Part shown: in pieces, positions 54,221 through 64,000 of the stretch
Layout of the letters: each line of letters begins with the position of its first letter
Numbering within the stretch: the stretch's first letter is position 1
From: Rhizobium leguminosarum bv. trifolii WSM1325
Lineage (GTDB): Bacteria; Pseudomonadota; Alphaproteobacteria; Rhizobiales; Rhizobiaceae
Assembly: GCA_000023185.1 (NCBI GenBank)
Contig: CP001625.1
Coordinates: forward strand, 434,001 to 498,000
DNA length: 64,000 bases
Direction of reading: 5' to 3'
Program-made: the position numbers and the translations under genes
The notes under the pieces: model-generated
What the model was told of the DNA's origin: nothing
Database searches by the model: none
The model's input: the letters and a program-made list of their open reading frames with translations, nothing else

Positions 54221-55411
54221 CTACGACCGGCTGCTTTTCCGCCGGCTCGCCATCAGAACCGCGGATCCGGCCACGCCAGAGATCGCCGAACCGAGCAGAA
54301 TGCCGATCTTGACCTTGTCCTGTACGGCTGGGTCATCGAAAGCGAGAAGACCGATAAAGAGACTCATCGTGAAGCCGATGCCGCAAAGAAGCGCGACACC
54401 GGTCATCTGCGTCCAGTTCGCCATTGCTGGAAGCTGCGCAAAACGTAGCTTCACCAGGAGGCCGACGACGGAGAGAACCCCAAGCAACTTGCCAGCAAAC
54501 AGTCCGGCGGCGACGCCAATTGTATGAGGGTCTCCCAAACTCGAGATGGACGTGCCGCGAAGCGAAACGCCGGCGTTGGCCAAGCCAAAGAGTGGGACGA
54601 TGATGAATGCCACTGGTCGATGAAGCAGGTGTTCGAGCCGGTGCAGCGGAGATTCTTCGTCGCTAGCCTCCGGAGCGCCGGGAGAAAGCTTAATCGGTAT
54701 CGTCAAGGCCAGCAGCACGCCCGCAAGCGTGGCGTGGATCCCGGAGGTGAACATCAGCACCCACAAGGCGACGCCAAGGCCGAGATAAAGCGTCAGCGTC
54801 TTCACGCCGGCTCGGTTCATGAAAAACAGCAGGGCAAGAACTGCGGCGGCTCCGGCAAGGGCCAGGAGGTTGAGACCGTTTGTATAGAAGAGTGCGATGA
54901 CGAGGACGGCGCCGAGGTCGTCGATAATGGCAAGCGCCGCCAGAAAGATTTTCAGGGACGCCGGAACCCGGTTGCCAAAGAGCGACAGCACTCCGAGCGC
55001 GAAGGCAATGTCTGTGGCCGTCGGGATCGCCCAACCGCGGAGGCTAGCTGGCGTCCCGGCATTGAAAGCCAGATAGACGAGGGCTGGGGCGAGCATTCCT
55101 CCGGCCGCGGCGGCACCGGGAAGAATTCGCCTGCTCCAGGTCGAGAGCTGGCCATCGAGCATTTCGCGCTTGATCTCCAGACCGACGAGCAGGAAGAACA
55201 CGGCCATCAGGGCGTCATTGATCCAGTGCTGCAAGCTCAGTGGCCCGAGGTAAAGATGGAGGGCATGGAAATATGCGCCCGCCAGCGGCGAGTTTGCGAC
55301 CGCAAGGGCCATTGCCGCGGCAGCCATCAAAACGATGCCGCCGGAGGCCTCGCTGTCAAGAAATCTGCGGAGAGTGGATTGAATGCGGCCAGTCGCGATC
55401 GGCAAGGACAT
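54221..55411 (-). CDS. nhaA: Na+/H+ antiporter NhaA
   Basis: 396 aa from ATG 55411. [23 protein letters not shown] and the Asp pair in [16 protein letters not shown] are NhaA hallmarks. Electrogenic 2H+:1Na+ exchange in the inner membrane. The longer frame (to 55492) reads through the structured leader, so the shorter start is chosen. Confidence 0.93.
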   Translation of the reverse strand: MSLPIATGRIQSTLRRFLDSEASGGIVLMAAAAMALAVANSPLAGAYFHALHLYLGPLSLQHWINDALMAVFFLLVGLEIKREMLDGQLSTWSRRILPGAAAAGGMLAPALVYLAFNAGTPASLRGWAIPTATDIAFALGVLSLFGNRVPASLKIFLAALAIIDDLGAVLVIALFYTNGLNLLALAGAAAVLALLFFMNRAGVKTLTLYLGLGVALWVLMFTSGIHATLAGVLLALTIPIKLSPGAPEASDEESPLHRLEHLLHRPVAFIIVPLFGLANAGVSLRGTSISSLGDPHTIGVAAGLFAGKLLGVLSVVGLLVKLRFAQLPAMANWTQMTGVALLCGIGFTMSLFIGLLAFDDPAVQDKVKIGILLGSAISGVAGSAVLMASRRKSSRS

Positions 55412-55505
55412 GGTTTCGCGCTCCCTTCTGGAAGGTTGATCTTTGTCTCCGTCGATTTCGGGGAAGCCCGCGGCGCACGCAGCACACGCCATCCGGCGAG
55501 GAATA
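55412..55505 (-). promoter_or_regulatory. structured nhaA leader, possible nhaA-I motif RNA
   Basis: The leader contains GTGTGCTGCGTGCGCCGCGG, CTTCCCCGAAATC and a CCTTC/GAAGG hairpin just before the ribosome site. Position and GC-rich run recall the nhaA-I motif described from comparative genomics. I recognise it from memory only. Confidence 0.4.
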
Positions 55506-55738
55506 ACGAAATGCTAGACGATTATCTAGACGCCCTCGTGCGATATTTCCATGTCTCTCACCACCTGACAGCTATACAAACCCTGCCTCGATAAGCAATT
55601 ATCGGTCGCGCCAATAGAAATTAGTCGTCCGTGTGCAGAAGATCGCTCCACCGGTGCAGGTCACAACGGGAGATGGAACTGTAAAAGCGCGCGTTGTCAT
55701 GCCTGTCTGCGGTTGCTCCCGCGCCGGCGCAGATCGGT
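55506..55738. other. non-coding spacer
   Basis: No gene seen. Probably holds the nhaA promoter. Confidence 0.4.
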
Positions 55739-55815
55739 AAAAAAAGCCCGCTCCAGCGGGGGAAGCCAAGGAGCGAGCCAGATGCCCTTAGCGTTCAAAC
55801 GCCTCAGGAGAGCTC
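55739..55815 (-). ncRNA. candidate 77-nt small RNA
   Basis: A leftward transcript of about 77 nt is defined by a sigma-70 promoter (55822-55849) and a terminator at 55739-55762 (CCCGCTGGAGCGGG then TTTTTTT). The 5' part forms hairpins GGGGAGCTCTCC and GGCGTTTGAACGCT. No open frame. Size and layout recall the alphaproteobacterial MmgR/ar8 RNA, not confirmed. Confidence 0.55.
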
Positions 55816-55821
55816 CCCACA

Positions 55822-55849
55822 ATATACGCCCGCTCATGCGATTGTAAAT
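55822..55849 (-). promoter_or_regulatory. sigma-70 promoter of small RNA
   Basis: Minus strand TTTACA (55849-55844), 16 bases, TATATT (55827-55822). Confidence 0.6.
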
Positions 55850-56484
55850 TGTTCGGCAGATCGAGTATGCAGAACTCACAGCTCGTCCGATCTCTCAGCC
55901 GCACCTTCATCGCGACTCCAACTGACCAAGGTGCGCCCCCGCCCGCTCCGAGCCAAGTAGCGCGGCTCCATGAAGCTTTCGTCTCGATCAGGGAACCTAT
56001 GGGTTGCGACAGTTCGTTGAAAGCAGCTTCCGATTACACCGAGGGCGCTCCAAATTTCCAACTTGGTTTTCATATTTTGGCGCGCACAACCACTGCATCG
56101 GCTCTGCCCTGTTCCTCATCGTTTATTTCCGCTAAGGCGACCGGCGACCGATGCGAAAAAAAAGTCGCAAGGGCATGCGTCCCGAGAAAAACACGCTATT
56201 TGCTGTCAGGTGGCTCAGGGAACCCTCCACTATGGAAGTGGTTGCACGATGGGCGATATGCTGGCCGAATGGCTGGCTCGGACGAGATCATTCTGGAGGT
56301 CTCCTTCCGAGCCAGCTCAGGGCCTGGGTCGAATTAACGTGTGTGGCGCCGGGAAGATGGGGCTCCCATTTACGGCGCTAAAACCGGAAAAGACTGATTG
56401 TGGCCGAAGGATGAAATGGATGGCCCCTTCGGGTGGATTAGGCTACCTGAAGTGGATTCCGCGGCACAAAAGCTTATTCGGCAC
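55850..56484. other. 635-bp region without supported gene
   Basis: Several overlapping frames, none with a family or start signal. A GGAAC-N16-GGTT match near 56218 has no gene behind it. Confidence 0.4.
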
Positions 56485-56748
56485 TCAGCGGGTTAAGTAA
56501 TCGAAACTAGTCATTGAGAACAGGATCGCCAGCCAGGCGACCGCGCCCAAAGCCGAGAGCCTTGCCAGAGCGGGCTGCTCATCCAGATGCATGTAGCGCC
56601 AGGCCACGAAGGCGCTTTTGGCCACAGCGATACCTAATGCAGCGACAAGTCCGATTGCTCCGGAAAGCACCGTGCTTGAGATCATTGTCAGTCCAAGCAA
56701 TACGAGCAAGAGGCCCCAGACGGTTAGGATCGAGAATTCCTTTGTCAT
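56485..56748 (-). CDS. cytochrome c oxidase subunit IV
   Basis: 87 aa, three helices (GLLLVLLGLTMISSTVL, ALGIAVAKSAFVAWRYMHLD, LGAVAWLAILFSM), COX4/CtaF family. Last gene of the oxidase operon, 2 bp after subunit III. Confidence 0.85.
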   Translation of the reverse strand: MTKEFSILTVWGLLLVLLGLTMISSTVLSGAIGLVAALGIAVAKSAFVAWRYMHLDEQPALARLSALGAVAWLAILFSMTSFDYLTR

Positions 56749-56750
56749 CG

Positions 56751-57386
56751 CTACCTCGCCAGATAAAGGAGTGGATAGAGGAAGATCCAGACGACATCGA
56801 CGAAGTGCCAGTAAATCCCGCAGACCACCATGATGATGCTGCGCTGAGGCAAAGCTAGCTTTTGGGACAATGTTCCAATGAGGATACCGGCCATGATCAA
56901 TAGGCCGAGCGACAAGTGAACTGCATGAAGTCCCGTGGAAATCAGATAAAGATCCATGAATAGGCGGTGGCTTGGCTCAGTCAATGCTGCGCCGCTTCCG
57001 GATACCGGCAGCAGACCCTCTTGATATTCCACCCGATATTCATAAGCCTTCAGACCAAGGAATCCTAAACCCAGGATAGCGGCCAACGCCACGAACCATG
57101 CTGTACGCTTTTCCCGACCGCGCTTGGCGCATTCCACCGCCATCGCCATCGCAGCGCTGGATGTCAATAAAACGGCGGTATTGACGCCAGCCAGCAGCCA
57201 ATGCATCGTCTTCGACGCAACCACAACCTGCTCCGGATGCTCCAGCCGCAGCCAGGCGATCGTCAGGAAAATACCGCCGAACAGCAAGGTTTCGGTGCCG
57301 ATGAAGATGTAGACCCCCATCATCACCGCTTCAACCTGGCGGTTAGGATCGTCATAAGGAACCCTCACGCGGGTGATTTCGGTCAT
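56751..57386 (-). CDS. cytochrome c oxidase subunit III
   Basis: 211 aa, [20 protein letters not shown] and [39 protein letters not shown]3 family. Overlaps subunit I stop by 4 bp. Confidence 0.92.
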   Translation of the reverse strand: MTEITRVRVPYDDPNRQVEAVMMGVYIFIGTETLLFGGIFLTIAWLRLEHPEQVVVASKTMHWLLAGVNTAVLLTSSAAMAMAVECAKRGREKRTAWFVALAAILGLGFLGLKAYEYRVEYQEGLLPVSGSGAALTEPSHRLFMDLYLISTGLHAVHLSLGLLIMAGILIGTLSQKLALPQRSIIMVVCGIYWHFVDVVWIFLYPLLYLAR

Positions 57387-59047
57387 TGTTCGCCCTCCCG
57401 CTCCACCGGATAATCGTAAGGGGGGCCGCTAACGACCGGCAGATGGTCGAAGTTGTGCTTCGGCGGCGGCGATGGCACCGTCCACTCCAGTCCACGTGCA
57501 TCCCAAGGGTTATCACCCGCAGGTTGGCCATAACGCATGGAATAGAACAGGTAGACGAAGGGCGTTAGATAGGCGAACCCAAGAATGGTCGCTCCGGCAG
57601 ACGACAGTACGTGCAGGGTCTGGAACTCGGGCGGGTACACATGGTAGCGCCGTGGCATGCCCCAGTAACCCAACAGGAACTGCGGGAAAAAAGTCATGTT
57701 GAATCCAAGAAAAATGAAAATGGCAGTAATACTGCCCCAGATGTGGTTGTAGCGGCGGCCGATGATCTTCGGCCACCAATAGTGCAGGGCGCCGAAGAAG
57801 GCGGATACGGTACCGCCAACCATAATGTAGTGAAAATGCGCCACCACGAAATAGGTGTCGTGGACGTGGAGGTCGATAGCCAGCATGGCGAGCATGAGCC
57901 CAGTCAATCCGCCGACAACGAACAGACCGATGAAGCCCATGGCAAAGAGAAACGGCGGATCGAGGCCAATGTGGCCCTTATAGAGGGTTGCGGTCCAATT
58001 ATAGACCTTGATGCCTGACGGAACCGCGACGGCCAAGCTCAGTAATGAGAACGCGGCGCTGGCGTACATCGACTGGCCGGAAACGAACATGTGATGCCCC
58101 CAGACAAGGAAGCCAATTGCGGCGATCGCCATGGAGGACCCAGCCACGAACTGATAACCAAACACGGGTTTGCGGGCGGCAGCAGCTATCAGCTCGCTGA
58201 CCACCCCGAGTGCCGGGAGCACCATGATATAGACCGCAGGATGGCTGTAGAACCAGAACAGGTGCTGGTAAAGCAGAGGATCGCCACCCAGAGCAGGATC
58301 GAAGACGCCGAGGTGGAAAAAGCGTTCAGCGACGATCAGCACCAGCGTGACCGACAAAACAGGCGTCGCCAGGACAAGAACGAGCGATGTCGCGTAATGC
58401 GACCAGACAAAGAGCGGCAGACGACCCCAGGTCATACCCGGGCATCGAAGCTTGTGGATCGTGACGATGAAGTTCAGCCCGGTTAGAATGGACGAGAACC
58501 CGGCGATGAAAACCGCCGTCGCTGCAAGAACAACGTTTCCGTTCGAAAACATGGAGGAGAGCGGCGTGTAGAATGTCCATCCGGTATCGACGCCGCCGGT
58601 GACCACCACAATCAATGTGAACAAGCCAGCCAATACAAAGATATACCAGCTCAGGAGATTGAGGCGCGGGAACGCAAGGTCGCGCGCGCCGATCATCAGC
58701 GGGATCAGGAAATTGCCAAACGTGTTCGGAATAGACGGAATGAGGAAGAACCAGACCATGATCACGCCGTGGAGGGTGAAGGCACGATTGTAGCCCTCAT
58801 TGGTCAGCAAATCTCCCTGCGGTGTCAGGAGATCCGCGCGCACAAGAGCAGCGGCGACGCCGCCGATGAAGAAGAAGAATGTAATTGCGATGAGATAAAG
58901 AATCGCGACACGCTTATGGTCCGTCGATAGAAGCCATGAGCGCAGACTGTGGCCTGCCCTCAAATAGCTGACGCGTTCCTCCCGAGTCTGGGAAAGCCCC
59001 TCTCGATGGAGATTGGTGTTTAAGTGCGTTGCATCATTGCGTGGCAT
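57383..59047 (-). CDS. cytochrome c oxidase subunit I, A2-type
   Basis: 554 aa. Heme/CuB ligands in [25 protein letters not shown] and [14 protein letters not shown]. The helix VI motif is YSHPAVY, lacking the Glu of A1-type enzymes, which defines A2-type proton-pumping heme-copper oxidases. Start at 59047 overlaps subunit II by 14 bp. Confidence 0.95.
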   Translation of the reverse strand: MPRNDATHLNTNLHREGLSQTREERVSYLRAGHSLRSWLLSTDHKRVAILYLIAITFFFFIGGVAAALVRADLLTPQGDLLTNEGYNRAFTLHGVIMVWFFLIPSIPNTFGNFLIPLMIGARDLAFPRLNLLSWYIFVLAGLFTLIVVVTGGVDTGWTFYTPLSSMFSNGNVVLAATAVFIAGFSSILTGLNFIVTIHKLRCPGMTWGRLPLFVWSHYATSLVLVLATPVLSVTLVLIVAERFFHLGVFDPALGGDPLLYQHLFWFYSHPAVYIMVLPALGVVSELIAAAARKPVFGYQFVAGSSMAIAAIGFLVWGHHMFVSGQSMYASAAFSLLSLAVAVPSGIKVYNWTATLYKGHIGLDPPFLFAMGFIGLFVVGGLTGLMLAMLAIDLHVHDTYFVVAHFHYIMVGGTVSAFFGALHYWWPKIIGRRYNHIWGSITAIFIFLGFNMTFFPQFLLGYWGMPRRYHVYPPEFQTLHVLSSAGATILGFAYLTPFVYLFYSMRYGQPAGDNPWDARGLEWTVPSPPPKHNFDHLPVVSGPPYDYPVEREGEQ

Positions 59048-59993
59048 CGGCCGCGCCCCCTGTTCCAATCGACTTGATGTAGGCGACGAGCTTCAGTACC
59101 TCCTCTTCCGAAAGGATGTTCTGGAACGTCGGCATGATCGGCGGATACCCGGCGGCGAGCTGCTTCTGCGGCAGCAGAATGCTGTCGCGGATGTACTGAT
59201 CATCCGCCTTCACGGTCGTCCCGTCTGAGAGGGGCACCGGGCTACCGTAGACGCCATCGAGCTTCGGTGCGTGCACGCTTGCCGAGGGATCATGACAGCC
59301 GCTACAGCCGTGACTGCGAAAGAGCGCCGCGCCTGCAGCCGCCAAAGTTTGGTCGACGGAAAAACGGCTCAGCCACCGGCTATACTGCGCATGTGTGGTG
59401 ACGATAATCTGGCCGCCCATTTCGGAATGATCAGTGCCGCAGAACTCGGCACAGGTTAGACGGAAAGTCCCGACCTTGTCCGGCGTGAACCACATCACCG
59501 TATAACGGCCCGGAACCACATCCTGCTTCAGACGTAGGGCGGGGACGAAGAGGCTATGGATAACGTCTTGCGAGGCCATGGTAAGCTTGACCGGCTGGTC
59601 TACTGGTACATGAAGCTCGTTGATCTCACCCTGCCCTTCAGGATGCTGAAATTTCCACATCCACTGCTTGGCGACGACGTCGATATCGAGCGCATTCGCC
59701 GGCGGGAAATAGCGTGTAGCGAAAAGTGCTGTCGACCAGCCGAAAAAACCGAGAAGGCATAAGGAAGGCAGGATAGACCATGACAATTCCAGCCGAAGAT
59801 CTCGTTTCGGCGGATGAACGCGATTGGCTGGTTTGCCACGGCGATACTTAATGGCAAAGACGATGATAAGGATGAAGACAGGCCCCGCCATGGCGAGGAT
59901 GAGCGCGGAAAAAGCGATAGCGAAGATGTCGACCTGCTGGCTGTAGGTGGAGCTTTCGACCGGCATCAGAAACGCAAACAGGTCAGCCATCAC
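59034..59993 (-). CDS. cytochrome c oxidase subunit II fused to cytochrome c (caa3 type)
   Basis: 319 aa. Two N-terminal helices, CuA site H146, C181, C185, H189, M192 in [12 protein letters not shown], then a cytochrome c domain with C230-SGC-H234. Accepts electrons, probably straight from the alternative complex III encoded in the same operon. Second Met (59990) could be the start. Confidence 0.95.
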   Translation of the reverse strand: MMADLFAFLMPVESSTYSQQVDIFAIAFSALILAMAGPVFILIIVFAIKYRRGKPANRVHPPKRDLRLELSWSILPSLCLLGFFGWSTALFATRYFPPANALDIDVVAKQWMWKFQHPEGQGEINELHVPVDQPVKLTMASQDVIHSLFVPALRLKQDVVPGRYTVMWFTPDKVGTFRLTCAEFCGTDHSEMGGQIIVTTHAQYSRWLSRFSVDQTLAAAGAALFRSHGCSGCHDPSASVHAPKLDGVYGSPVPLSDGTTVKADDQYIRDSILLPQKQLAAGYPPIMPTFQNILSEEEVLKLVAYIKSIGTGGAADATQ

Positions 59994-60786
59994 GCTCCAC
60001 CTCCTTCCGCCGCTCGCGCATCACGGAAAGGCTAAGCCATCCTAGCAATAGTGCGGCCGTCACGCCGGCGAAGATACGCAACGCGTCCCAGATGATTGGG
60101 GAATACTGACCGGTCGTAGGATCGTAATGGTAGCAGAGAAGAAGGAGCTGGTTTGCCCATGAGCCTATCTGCCCCTGCCCCGCTTCCGTTAGCGCCAGCT
60201 TGAGGTCGTCCGGCGTCGGCGCCAGTCCGTACAACCAGTGACTAAGATGACCCCCCGGCGTCAGCACTGCAGTGGCAGCGACGTGCGCATATTGCCCGAT
60301 TTCTGGGTCCCAGGCGTAGCGGTAGCCGAGTGCCTGGGTCACCCCTGCGATGGCTTTCCTGCTGCCGGTCAAGGCATGGACTTTGACAGCAAGATTGGGG
60401 TAGCGCTTGCGAAGCTCCGTCATCGATTGCTGAGCGTCGCTAGGTGTTTCCGCCGGATCGATGCTCATTGCAACGACGGCAAAATCCTCTCCGGGTTGGT
60501 AGGGCTGGCTGCGAATAGCATCCATGAGGCCCGAAAGGGTTACGCCGCAAATGTTGGGGCACCGGTGAAGGAGAGGAACAAGCAGCATCGGCCGCCCGCG
60601 AGCAAGGCTGTCGAGGCTGATGTCGCGGCCCTTTTCATCAACAAAACTGCTCGATAGGGGAATCTGTGCATCGGGATGTTGATCTATGCCCGCCTGCTTG
60701 AAGGGATCGAAAGCCTGCGTCGAAATCGGTCCAAGGACCAGGCTTACGACCATCGACGTCAGGAGGCCTTTGAGCAAACCCGTCAT
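59983..60786 (-). CDS. SCO1/SenC family copper chaperone
   Basis: 267 aa from ATG 60786. Signal-like N-terminus (SMVVSLVLGPIS), C76-PNI-C80 and distal H168 (copper ligands), and a C-terminal membrane helix (IFAGVTAALLLGWLSLSVM). Inserts copper into CuA of subunit II. Overlaps both neighbours. Confidence 0.92.
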   Translation of the reverse strand: MTGLLKGLLTSMVVSLVLGPISTQAFDPFKQAGIDQHPDAQIPLSSSFVDEKGRDISLDSLARGRPMLLVPLLHRCPNICGVTLSGLMDAIRSQPYQPGEDFAVVAMSIDPAETPSDAQQSMTELRKRYPNLAVKVHALTGSRKAIAGVTQALGYRYAWDPEIGQYAHVAATAVLTPGGHLSHWLYGLAPTPDDLKLALTEAGQGQIGSWANQLLLLCYHYDPTTGQYSPIIWDALRIFAGVTAALLLGWLSLSVMRERRKEVERDG

Positions 60787-61157
60787 GGTTGGGCTCCCTG
60801 CCTTCTGGCGGGTCCGAGGTCCGGCCACCCCTGCTGCGCCAGGAGCTTCATGGCTTCATCGATCGGAATATGCGCGGAACTGCGAGCCTCGTCATTCCAA
60901 CCTGCCTGTGCTAGGCGTTCCGCCGCCTCGGATTCGATACGGTGATTATCAGCTTTCGGATCGACTTCGAGCCGTACGCCCAGACGAAGCTCACCCTGCT
61001 GGGGAACCTGGCTTGCAGGCTTTGTCCAAGCGAGGACTGCCGTGGCAACTGCCACGCAGGCGATCATGAGTATAAAAACGAGCAAAAGCGCAAAGAGAGC
61101 TCGCCGGGGGGCGATGTCTCTGGTCTCGACAGCAGGAAGATGTTCAAGTGCTTTCAT
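60783..61157 (-). CDS. small membrane-anchored protein of ACIII-oxidase operon
   Basis: 124 aa, one helix (LFALLLVFILMIACVAVATA), periplasmic tail. No family recognised; found between ActF and SCO, coupled by 4-bp overlaps on both sides. Probably an assembly or accessory subunit. Confidence 0.75.
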   Translation of the reverse strand: MKALEHLPAVETRDIAPRRALFALLLVFILMIACVAVATAVLAWTKPASQVPQQGELRLGVRLEVDPKADNHRIESEAAERLAQAGWNDEARSSAHIPIDEAMKLLAQQGWPDLGPARRQGAQP

Positions 61158-62191
61158 GGAGCGTCTCGTTCCTGACGTCGGGCGGTTCCGCGCCCAGCTG
61201 ATCCGAGGCCGAAGGCCACCAAGGCCATGCCTGCGCTGGCCGCTGCATAGGATGGCCATGCCCAGGCGGGTCGGACCAGTTCCGGGAGCACGAGCCAGCC
61301 AATCTCCAGGAATGTGCCGGACAGCGTAAGCGCCGCGAAAAAGATGAGCCAGCGCCCATTCTGTCGGACCGGCGGGAAGAGCAGCAAAAACGCCGGCACC
61401 AGTCTCAGCGTGAGCAGGATCAGGACCAGCCAATACCAGGCGCCTTCGGAGCGGCGCGCAAACCAGGCGGCCCGTGCGGGAAGGTTGCCCGACCAGAGAA
61501 TGAAATATTGCATGAAGTCGAAATAGGCCCAGCACAGCAGAAACGTCAGAAACAACGAACCCATGAGAGATCGCTCGCTGGCAGCGGGTGACGACCGGAA
61601 GCACCGGATAAGGACGATTGCAGCGAAAGCGGTCAGCGTCTGTATGGCGAGGAAATAGAGCCCAAAACCCGACGAGTGAAATTTAGGATCAAGGGAAAGC
61701 ACAAGATCGGTGGCGAACAAGCCATCCAGGAGAACGAAGAAGACGAGGCCGCCAATTGCCAAAGCCCTGTGCTGCCCTCGTGAAAGATGGAATGCGATCC
61801 AAACGCCTCCCCCGACGAAGACCACCAATCTTGCCGCAAGACCCAGAGGCGTCAGATAATCGGCCTGGAAACCGGAAAGACCCTCACCTGAATACCAGGG
61901 AAAGATGGTCTTCATGCCAAGAAGGACAGGAAGAACGAAAAGCGCCAGCACCGGTATAAGCCCCGCAAGCAAGTTAGCCGGCGGCCTAATTACCGTACGC
62001 CAGAAGCCGGGAATGACGTCGGCGAGCATCAAGAAAAACAGCCCGCCGAGAACAGGCGCGCTTTGGAGAACGAAGGCAGCAAGCCAGCCGGTAAGCGCCT
62101 CGCGAGGAGCAGCGAACGAAGCAGCGAAGACAAGCGCCAGTGCGACAGATCCCAGCCCCAGCTGCGGATCCAAGATGATCCGCGTTTTCAT
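61154..62191 (-). CDS. actF: alternative complex III quinol-binding subunit ActF
   Basis: 345 aa, about ten helices, MKTRIILDPQLGLGSVALAL; RSLMGSLFLTFLLCWAYFDF then MQYFILWSGNLP is the ActF signature. Integral membrane subunit. Confidence 0.85.
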   Translation of the reverse strand: MKTRIILDPQLGLGSVALALVFAASFAAPREALTGWLAAFVLQSAPVLGGLFFLMLADVIPGFWRTVIRPPANLLAGLIPVLALFVLPVLLGMKTIFPWYSGEGLSGFQADYLTPLGLAARLVVFVGGGVWIAFHLSRGQHRALAIGGLVFFVLLDGLFATDLVLSLDPKFHSSGFGLYFLAIQTLTAFAAIVLIRCFRSSPAASERSLMGSLFLTFLLCWAYFDFMQYFILWSGNLPARAAWFARRSEGAWYWLVLILLTLRLVPAFLLLFPPVRQNGRWLIFFAALTLSGTFLEIGWLVLPELVRPAWAWPSYAAASAGMALVAFGLGSAGRGTARRQERDAP

Positions 62192-62715
62192 GGCTTCGCG
62201 ACCTTTCCCTCTACCTGCACCCCAGCCAAGGTGGCCGGAGGAGCATTCTGGCTGAGTTGCAGAGCCTTGACGTAAGCAGCAATCGCCCAGCGGTCACGCG
62301 GTTCCACGCGGTCGGCATAGGAATACATTACGCCGTGCCCATGGGTGATGACGTCTACGACATAGCCGCTGGAAGCATCTCTCAGCCTCTTGGTGTGAAA
62401 GCTCGGCGGATGGGGAAACCCGCGGGAGGGGATCCGGCCGTTTCCATACCCAGCTGGATCATGGCAGGGCGTGCAATAAATCATATAGCGCTGCTGGCCA
62501 CGCTTTAGCAGCGCGAGCGACATTGGCGGCTTGTCTTCCACTGCATTGCGGTAAGCATCGTCATCCCGGGAAATTGCGCCATCTGGCGGCGCTTGCAAGG
62601 ACTTCCCATCTTCAAAAAGGCCGCTCTTCTCGTAAGAATCATAGCGCGGCTGATGATCCATATTATCGCATGACGACAGCAGCAGGATGGCGGCGCCGAA
62701 CAGCATCCATTTCAT
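62188..62715 (-). CDS. actE: alternative complex III cytochrome c subunit ActE
   Basis: 175 aa lipoprotein (LLLSSC, C16) with one heme c site C81-TPC-H85, then GYGNGRIPSRGFPHPPSF and Met ligand in GHGVMYSYA. Electron transfer toward the oxidase. Confidence 0.88.
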   Translation of the reverse strand: MKWMLFGAAILLLSSCDNMDHQPRYDSYEKSGLFEDGKSLQAPPDGAISRDDDAYRNAVEDKPPMSLALLKRGQQRYMIYCTPCHDPAGYGNGRIPSRGFPHPPSFHTKRLRDASSGYVVDVITHGHGVMYSYADRVEPRDRWAIAAYVKALQLSQNAPPATLAGVQVEGKVAKP

Positions 62716-63272
62716 TCCGGCTCCTCCGTCTGGCCCACGATGAAAAGCATCACCGGATTCAGCGAACGCAGGAACTCTGCCGTCGCCTCTACGTCAAAAC
62801 GCGGGTCGTTTCCGAACACGATTAGAAAGAACCGGTCAGTGCTGACGAGGTTAAACCTGTCAATGTCAAACACCGGGTGGTGCAACCGGGGTAGCCGATT
62901 GAGAAGAAGCATTCCCAATACGGCGGCCAGCACAGTAAAGAGCACGCAGGTTTCGAAGGTAATCAGCATGAAAGGCTGCCATGCAAAAAGCGGGCGTCCT
63001 CCGATATCGATCGGAAAATCCCAATTGGTGTAGATCTGCATTGCATAGCCTGCAGCCGCGCCGAAACCGCCGCCCAGAATTGTGATCCAAGGTACGCGGT
63101 TGTCTTCTACGTCCAGGGCCGCCGACAGGCCTGGAAGGGGAAATGGCGAGTAGGCATCCAGCGAGCAGAAGCCTTCTGCGCGGGTCCTTCCTGCTGCCTC
63201 GACTAACCTCTCGCCCGCGTCGAATTCCACAAGGATACCGAAAGGCTCAATGTCTGCGCTGGGTTCACGCAT
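62712..63272 (-). CDS. actD: alternative complex III subunit ActD (DUF3341)
   Basis: 186 aa, cytosolic start MREPSADIEPFGILVEFDAG, then two helices (ITILGGGFGAAAGYAMQIYT, MLITFETCVLFTVLAAVLGM). Matches DUF3341. Overlaps the ActC stop by 8 bp. Confidence 0.88.
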   Translation of the reverse strand: MREPSADIEPFGILVEFDAGERLVEAAGRTRAEGFCSLDAYSPFPLPGLSAALDVEDNRVPWITILGGGFGAAAGYAMQIYTNWDFPIDIGGRPLFAWQPFMLITFETCVLFTVLAAVLGMLLLNRLPRLHHPVFDIDRFNLVSTDRFFLIVFGNDPRFDVEATAEFLRSLNPVMLFIVGQTEEPE

Positions 63273-64000
63273 GGTCCAAGCTCCCCGTTTCCTCATAGGC
63301 CTCCTTGACTTCGAAGGCAGAGATGACCGGAAGGAAGCGGACAAACAGGAGATAGGGCGCGAAGAACACGCCCAACATCCCGACGAAAAGCAACCATTCC
63401 CAAAAACTGGGATGATATTCGCCATAGGACGAGACAAGCCAGTCGCGGTAAAGCGCGCTGGTCAGCAGCATGAAACGTTCATACCACATGCCGACTGTGA
63501 CTGAGAGGGCGACCAGAAAGATCACAATGGGCGATCTGCGGCTAGACCGGAACCAGAGAAGCTGCAGCGGCACGAAATTCAAAACCACAGCGCCCCAATA
63601 GCTATAGGAATAAGCGCCCGCGATTCGGTCGCGCAGGGTTTCCACTTCCTGCACGTCGCTGGAATACAGCGCATTGAAAATTTCGGCGAGGTAGCCGTAG
63701 GCGGTCATCAGACCGGTCACCAGCAGGAAGACCGCGAGGAGATCGAGGTGGCGCGCGCGAACGAGTTGGTCGAGGCCGAGAGGATGGCGGATCACCGTGG
63801 CGATCATGATAACGACCGCGAAGCCGGAAAAAGCCGCGCCCATGACAAAGTAAGGTGGAAAGACGGTTGAATTCCAGCCGGGAATCGGACCTGCGGCGAA
63901 AAGAAGGGAGATCTCCGAATGGACGGAGATCACCAGGGGCACGGCAATCGCGGCGGTCAGTCGATAGGCCTGCTGCCATTTTGCCCAGTGTCGCGCGGAG
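63265..64000 (-). CDS. actC: alternative complex III subunit ActC (NrfD-like), cut by window end
   Basis: The frame is open to the window end (RHWAKWQQAYRLTAA then VPLVISVHSEISLLFA). Seven or more helices seen; YSSDVQEVETLRDRI and YERFMLLTSALYRDW are typical of ActC/NrfD polysulfide-reductase-type subunits. actA/actB are expected beyond the window. Confidence 0.9.
   Translation of the reverse strand, partial: SARHWAKWQQAYRLTAAIAVPLVISVHSEISLLFAAGPIPGWNSTVFPPYFVMGAAFSGFAVVIMIATVIRHPLGLDQLVRARHLDLLAVFLLVTGLMTAYGYLAEIFNALYSSDVQEVETLRDRIAGAYSYSYWGAVVLNFVPLQLLWFRSSRRSPIVIFLVALSVTVGMWYERFMLLTSALYRDWLVSSYGEYHPSFWEWLLFVGMLGVFFAPYLLFVRFLPVISAFEVKEAYEETGSLDHA

Noticed and set aside
56218..56242. GGAAC-N16-GGTT on the plus strand
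   Set aside because: No supported gene downstream; points toward the end of the cox operon.
1..64000. CRISPR array, rRNA operon, transposase or integrase genes
   Set aside because: No regularly spaced repeats and no rRNA-like or recombinase-like sequence were seen.

Overview
The window looks like an accessory replicon or genomic-island-rich stretch of an alphaproteobacterium of the Rhizobiaceae type (Rhizobium/Sinorhizobium/Agrobacterium-like). The evidence is high GC, many families typical of that group (PRiA4_ORF3, DUF6894, DUF6481 next to cspA, HWE/HisKA_2 kinase, DUF2934, KGG proteins), and repeated GGAAC-N16/17-GTT promoters of the EcfG (RpoE2) general-stress sigma factor. No replication, transfer or ribosomal RNA gene was found. 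Species cannot be fixed from the sequence alone.

Layout. 1-1,150: damaged second copy of the 51.7-53.7 kb block (antiporter tail, 36-aa membrane peptide, glycosyltransferase with an 822-bp in-frame deletion, DUF2062 fragment). 1.2-2.4 kb: copper-type operon (frameshifted Cys/His-rich protein, DUF305, 16-Cys four-helix protein). 2.4-3.6 kb: gene relics. 3.6-5.5 and 8.4-10.3 kb: two copies of a module made of a Crp/Fnr regulator, DUF6894 protein, a leftward RNA with its own EcfG promoter and terminator, and an 82-aa protein; a PIN/ImmA toxin-antitoxin pair lies between them. 11-13 kb: lone sdhD, rpsD fragment, DUF3734 relic. 13-31 kb: a stress-response region with a PAS histidine kinase, many small hydrophilic proteins, SDR enzymes, a P450 operon, a hydrolase, UdgX and a PCMT-erythromycin esterase fusion, with EcfG-type promoters in front of many transcription units. 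31.5-34.6 kb: large LuxR ATPase regulator and DUF4242 protein. 35-45 kb: mixed accessory genes (LysR, C-protein-like XRE regulator, cold-shock operon, receiver, LysE, redoxin-dioxygenase fusion) with long non-coding or decayed stretches. 45.7-48.4 kb: bufferin operon (bufABCD) behind a sigF-type ECF promoter. 48.7-55.5 kb: ion-transport block (Kup, CPA1 antiporter, NhaA). 56.5-64 kb: leftward operon for a caa3-type oxidase and an alternative complex III, cut by the window end.

How the parts fit. Two themes recur. One is general stress: EcfG promoters, small hydrophilic proteins, DNA/protein repair (UdgX, PCMT), ion homeostasis. The other is copper: two Cys-rich four-helix proteins, DUF305, a bufferin operon, SCO and a CuA oxidase. 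Redundancy, truncation and frameshifts show a region that is actively duplicating and decaying.
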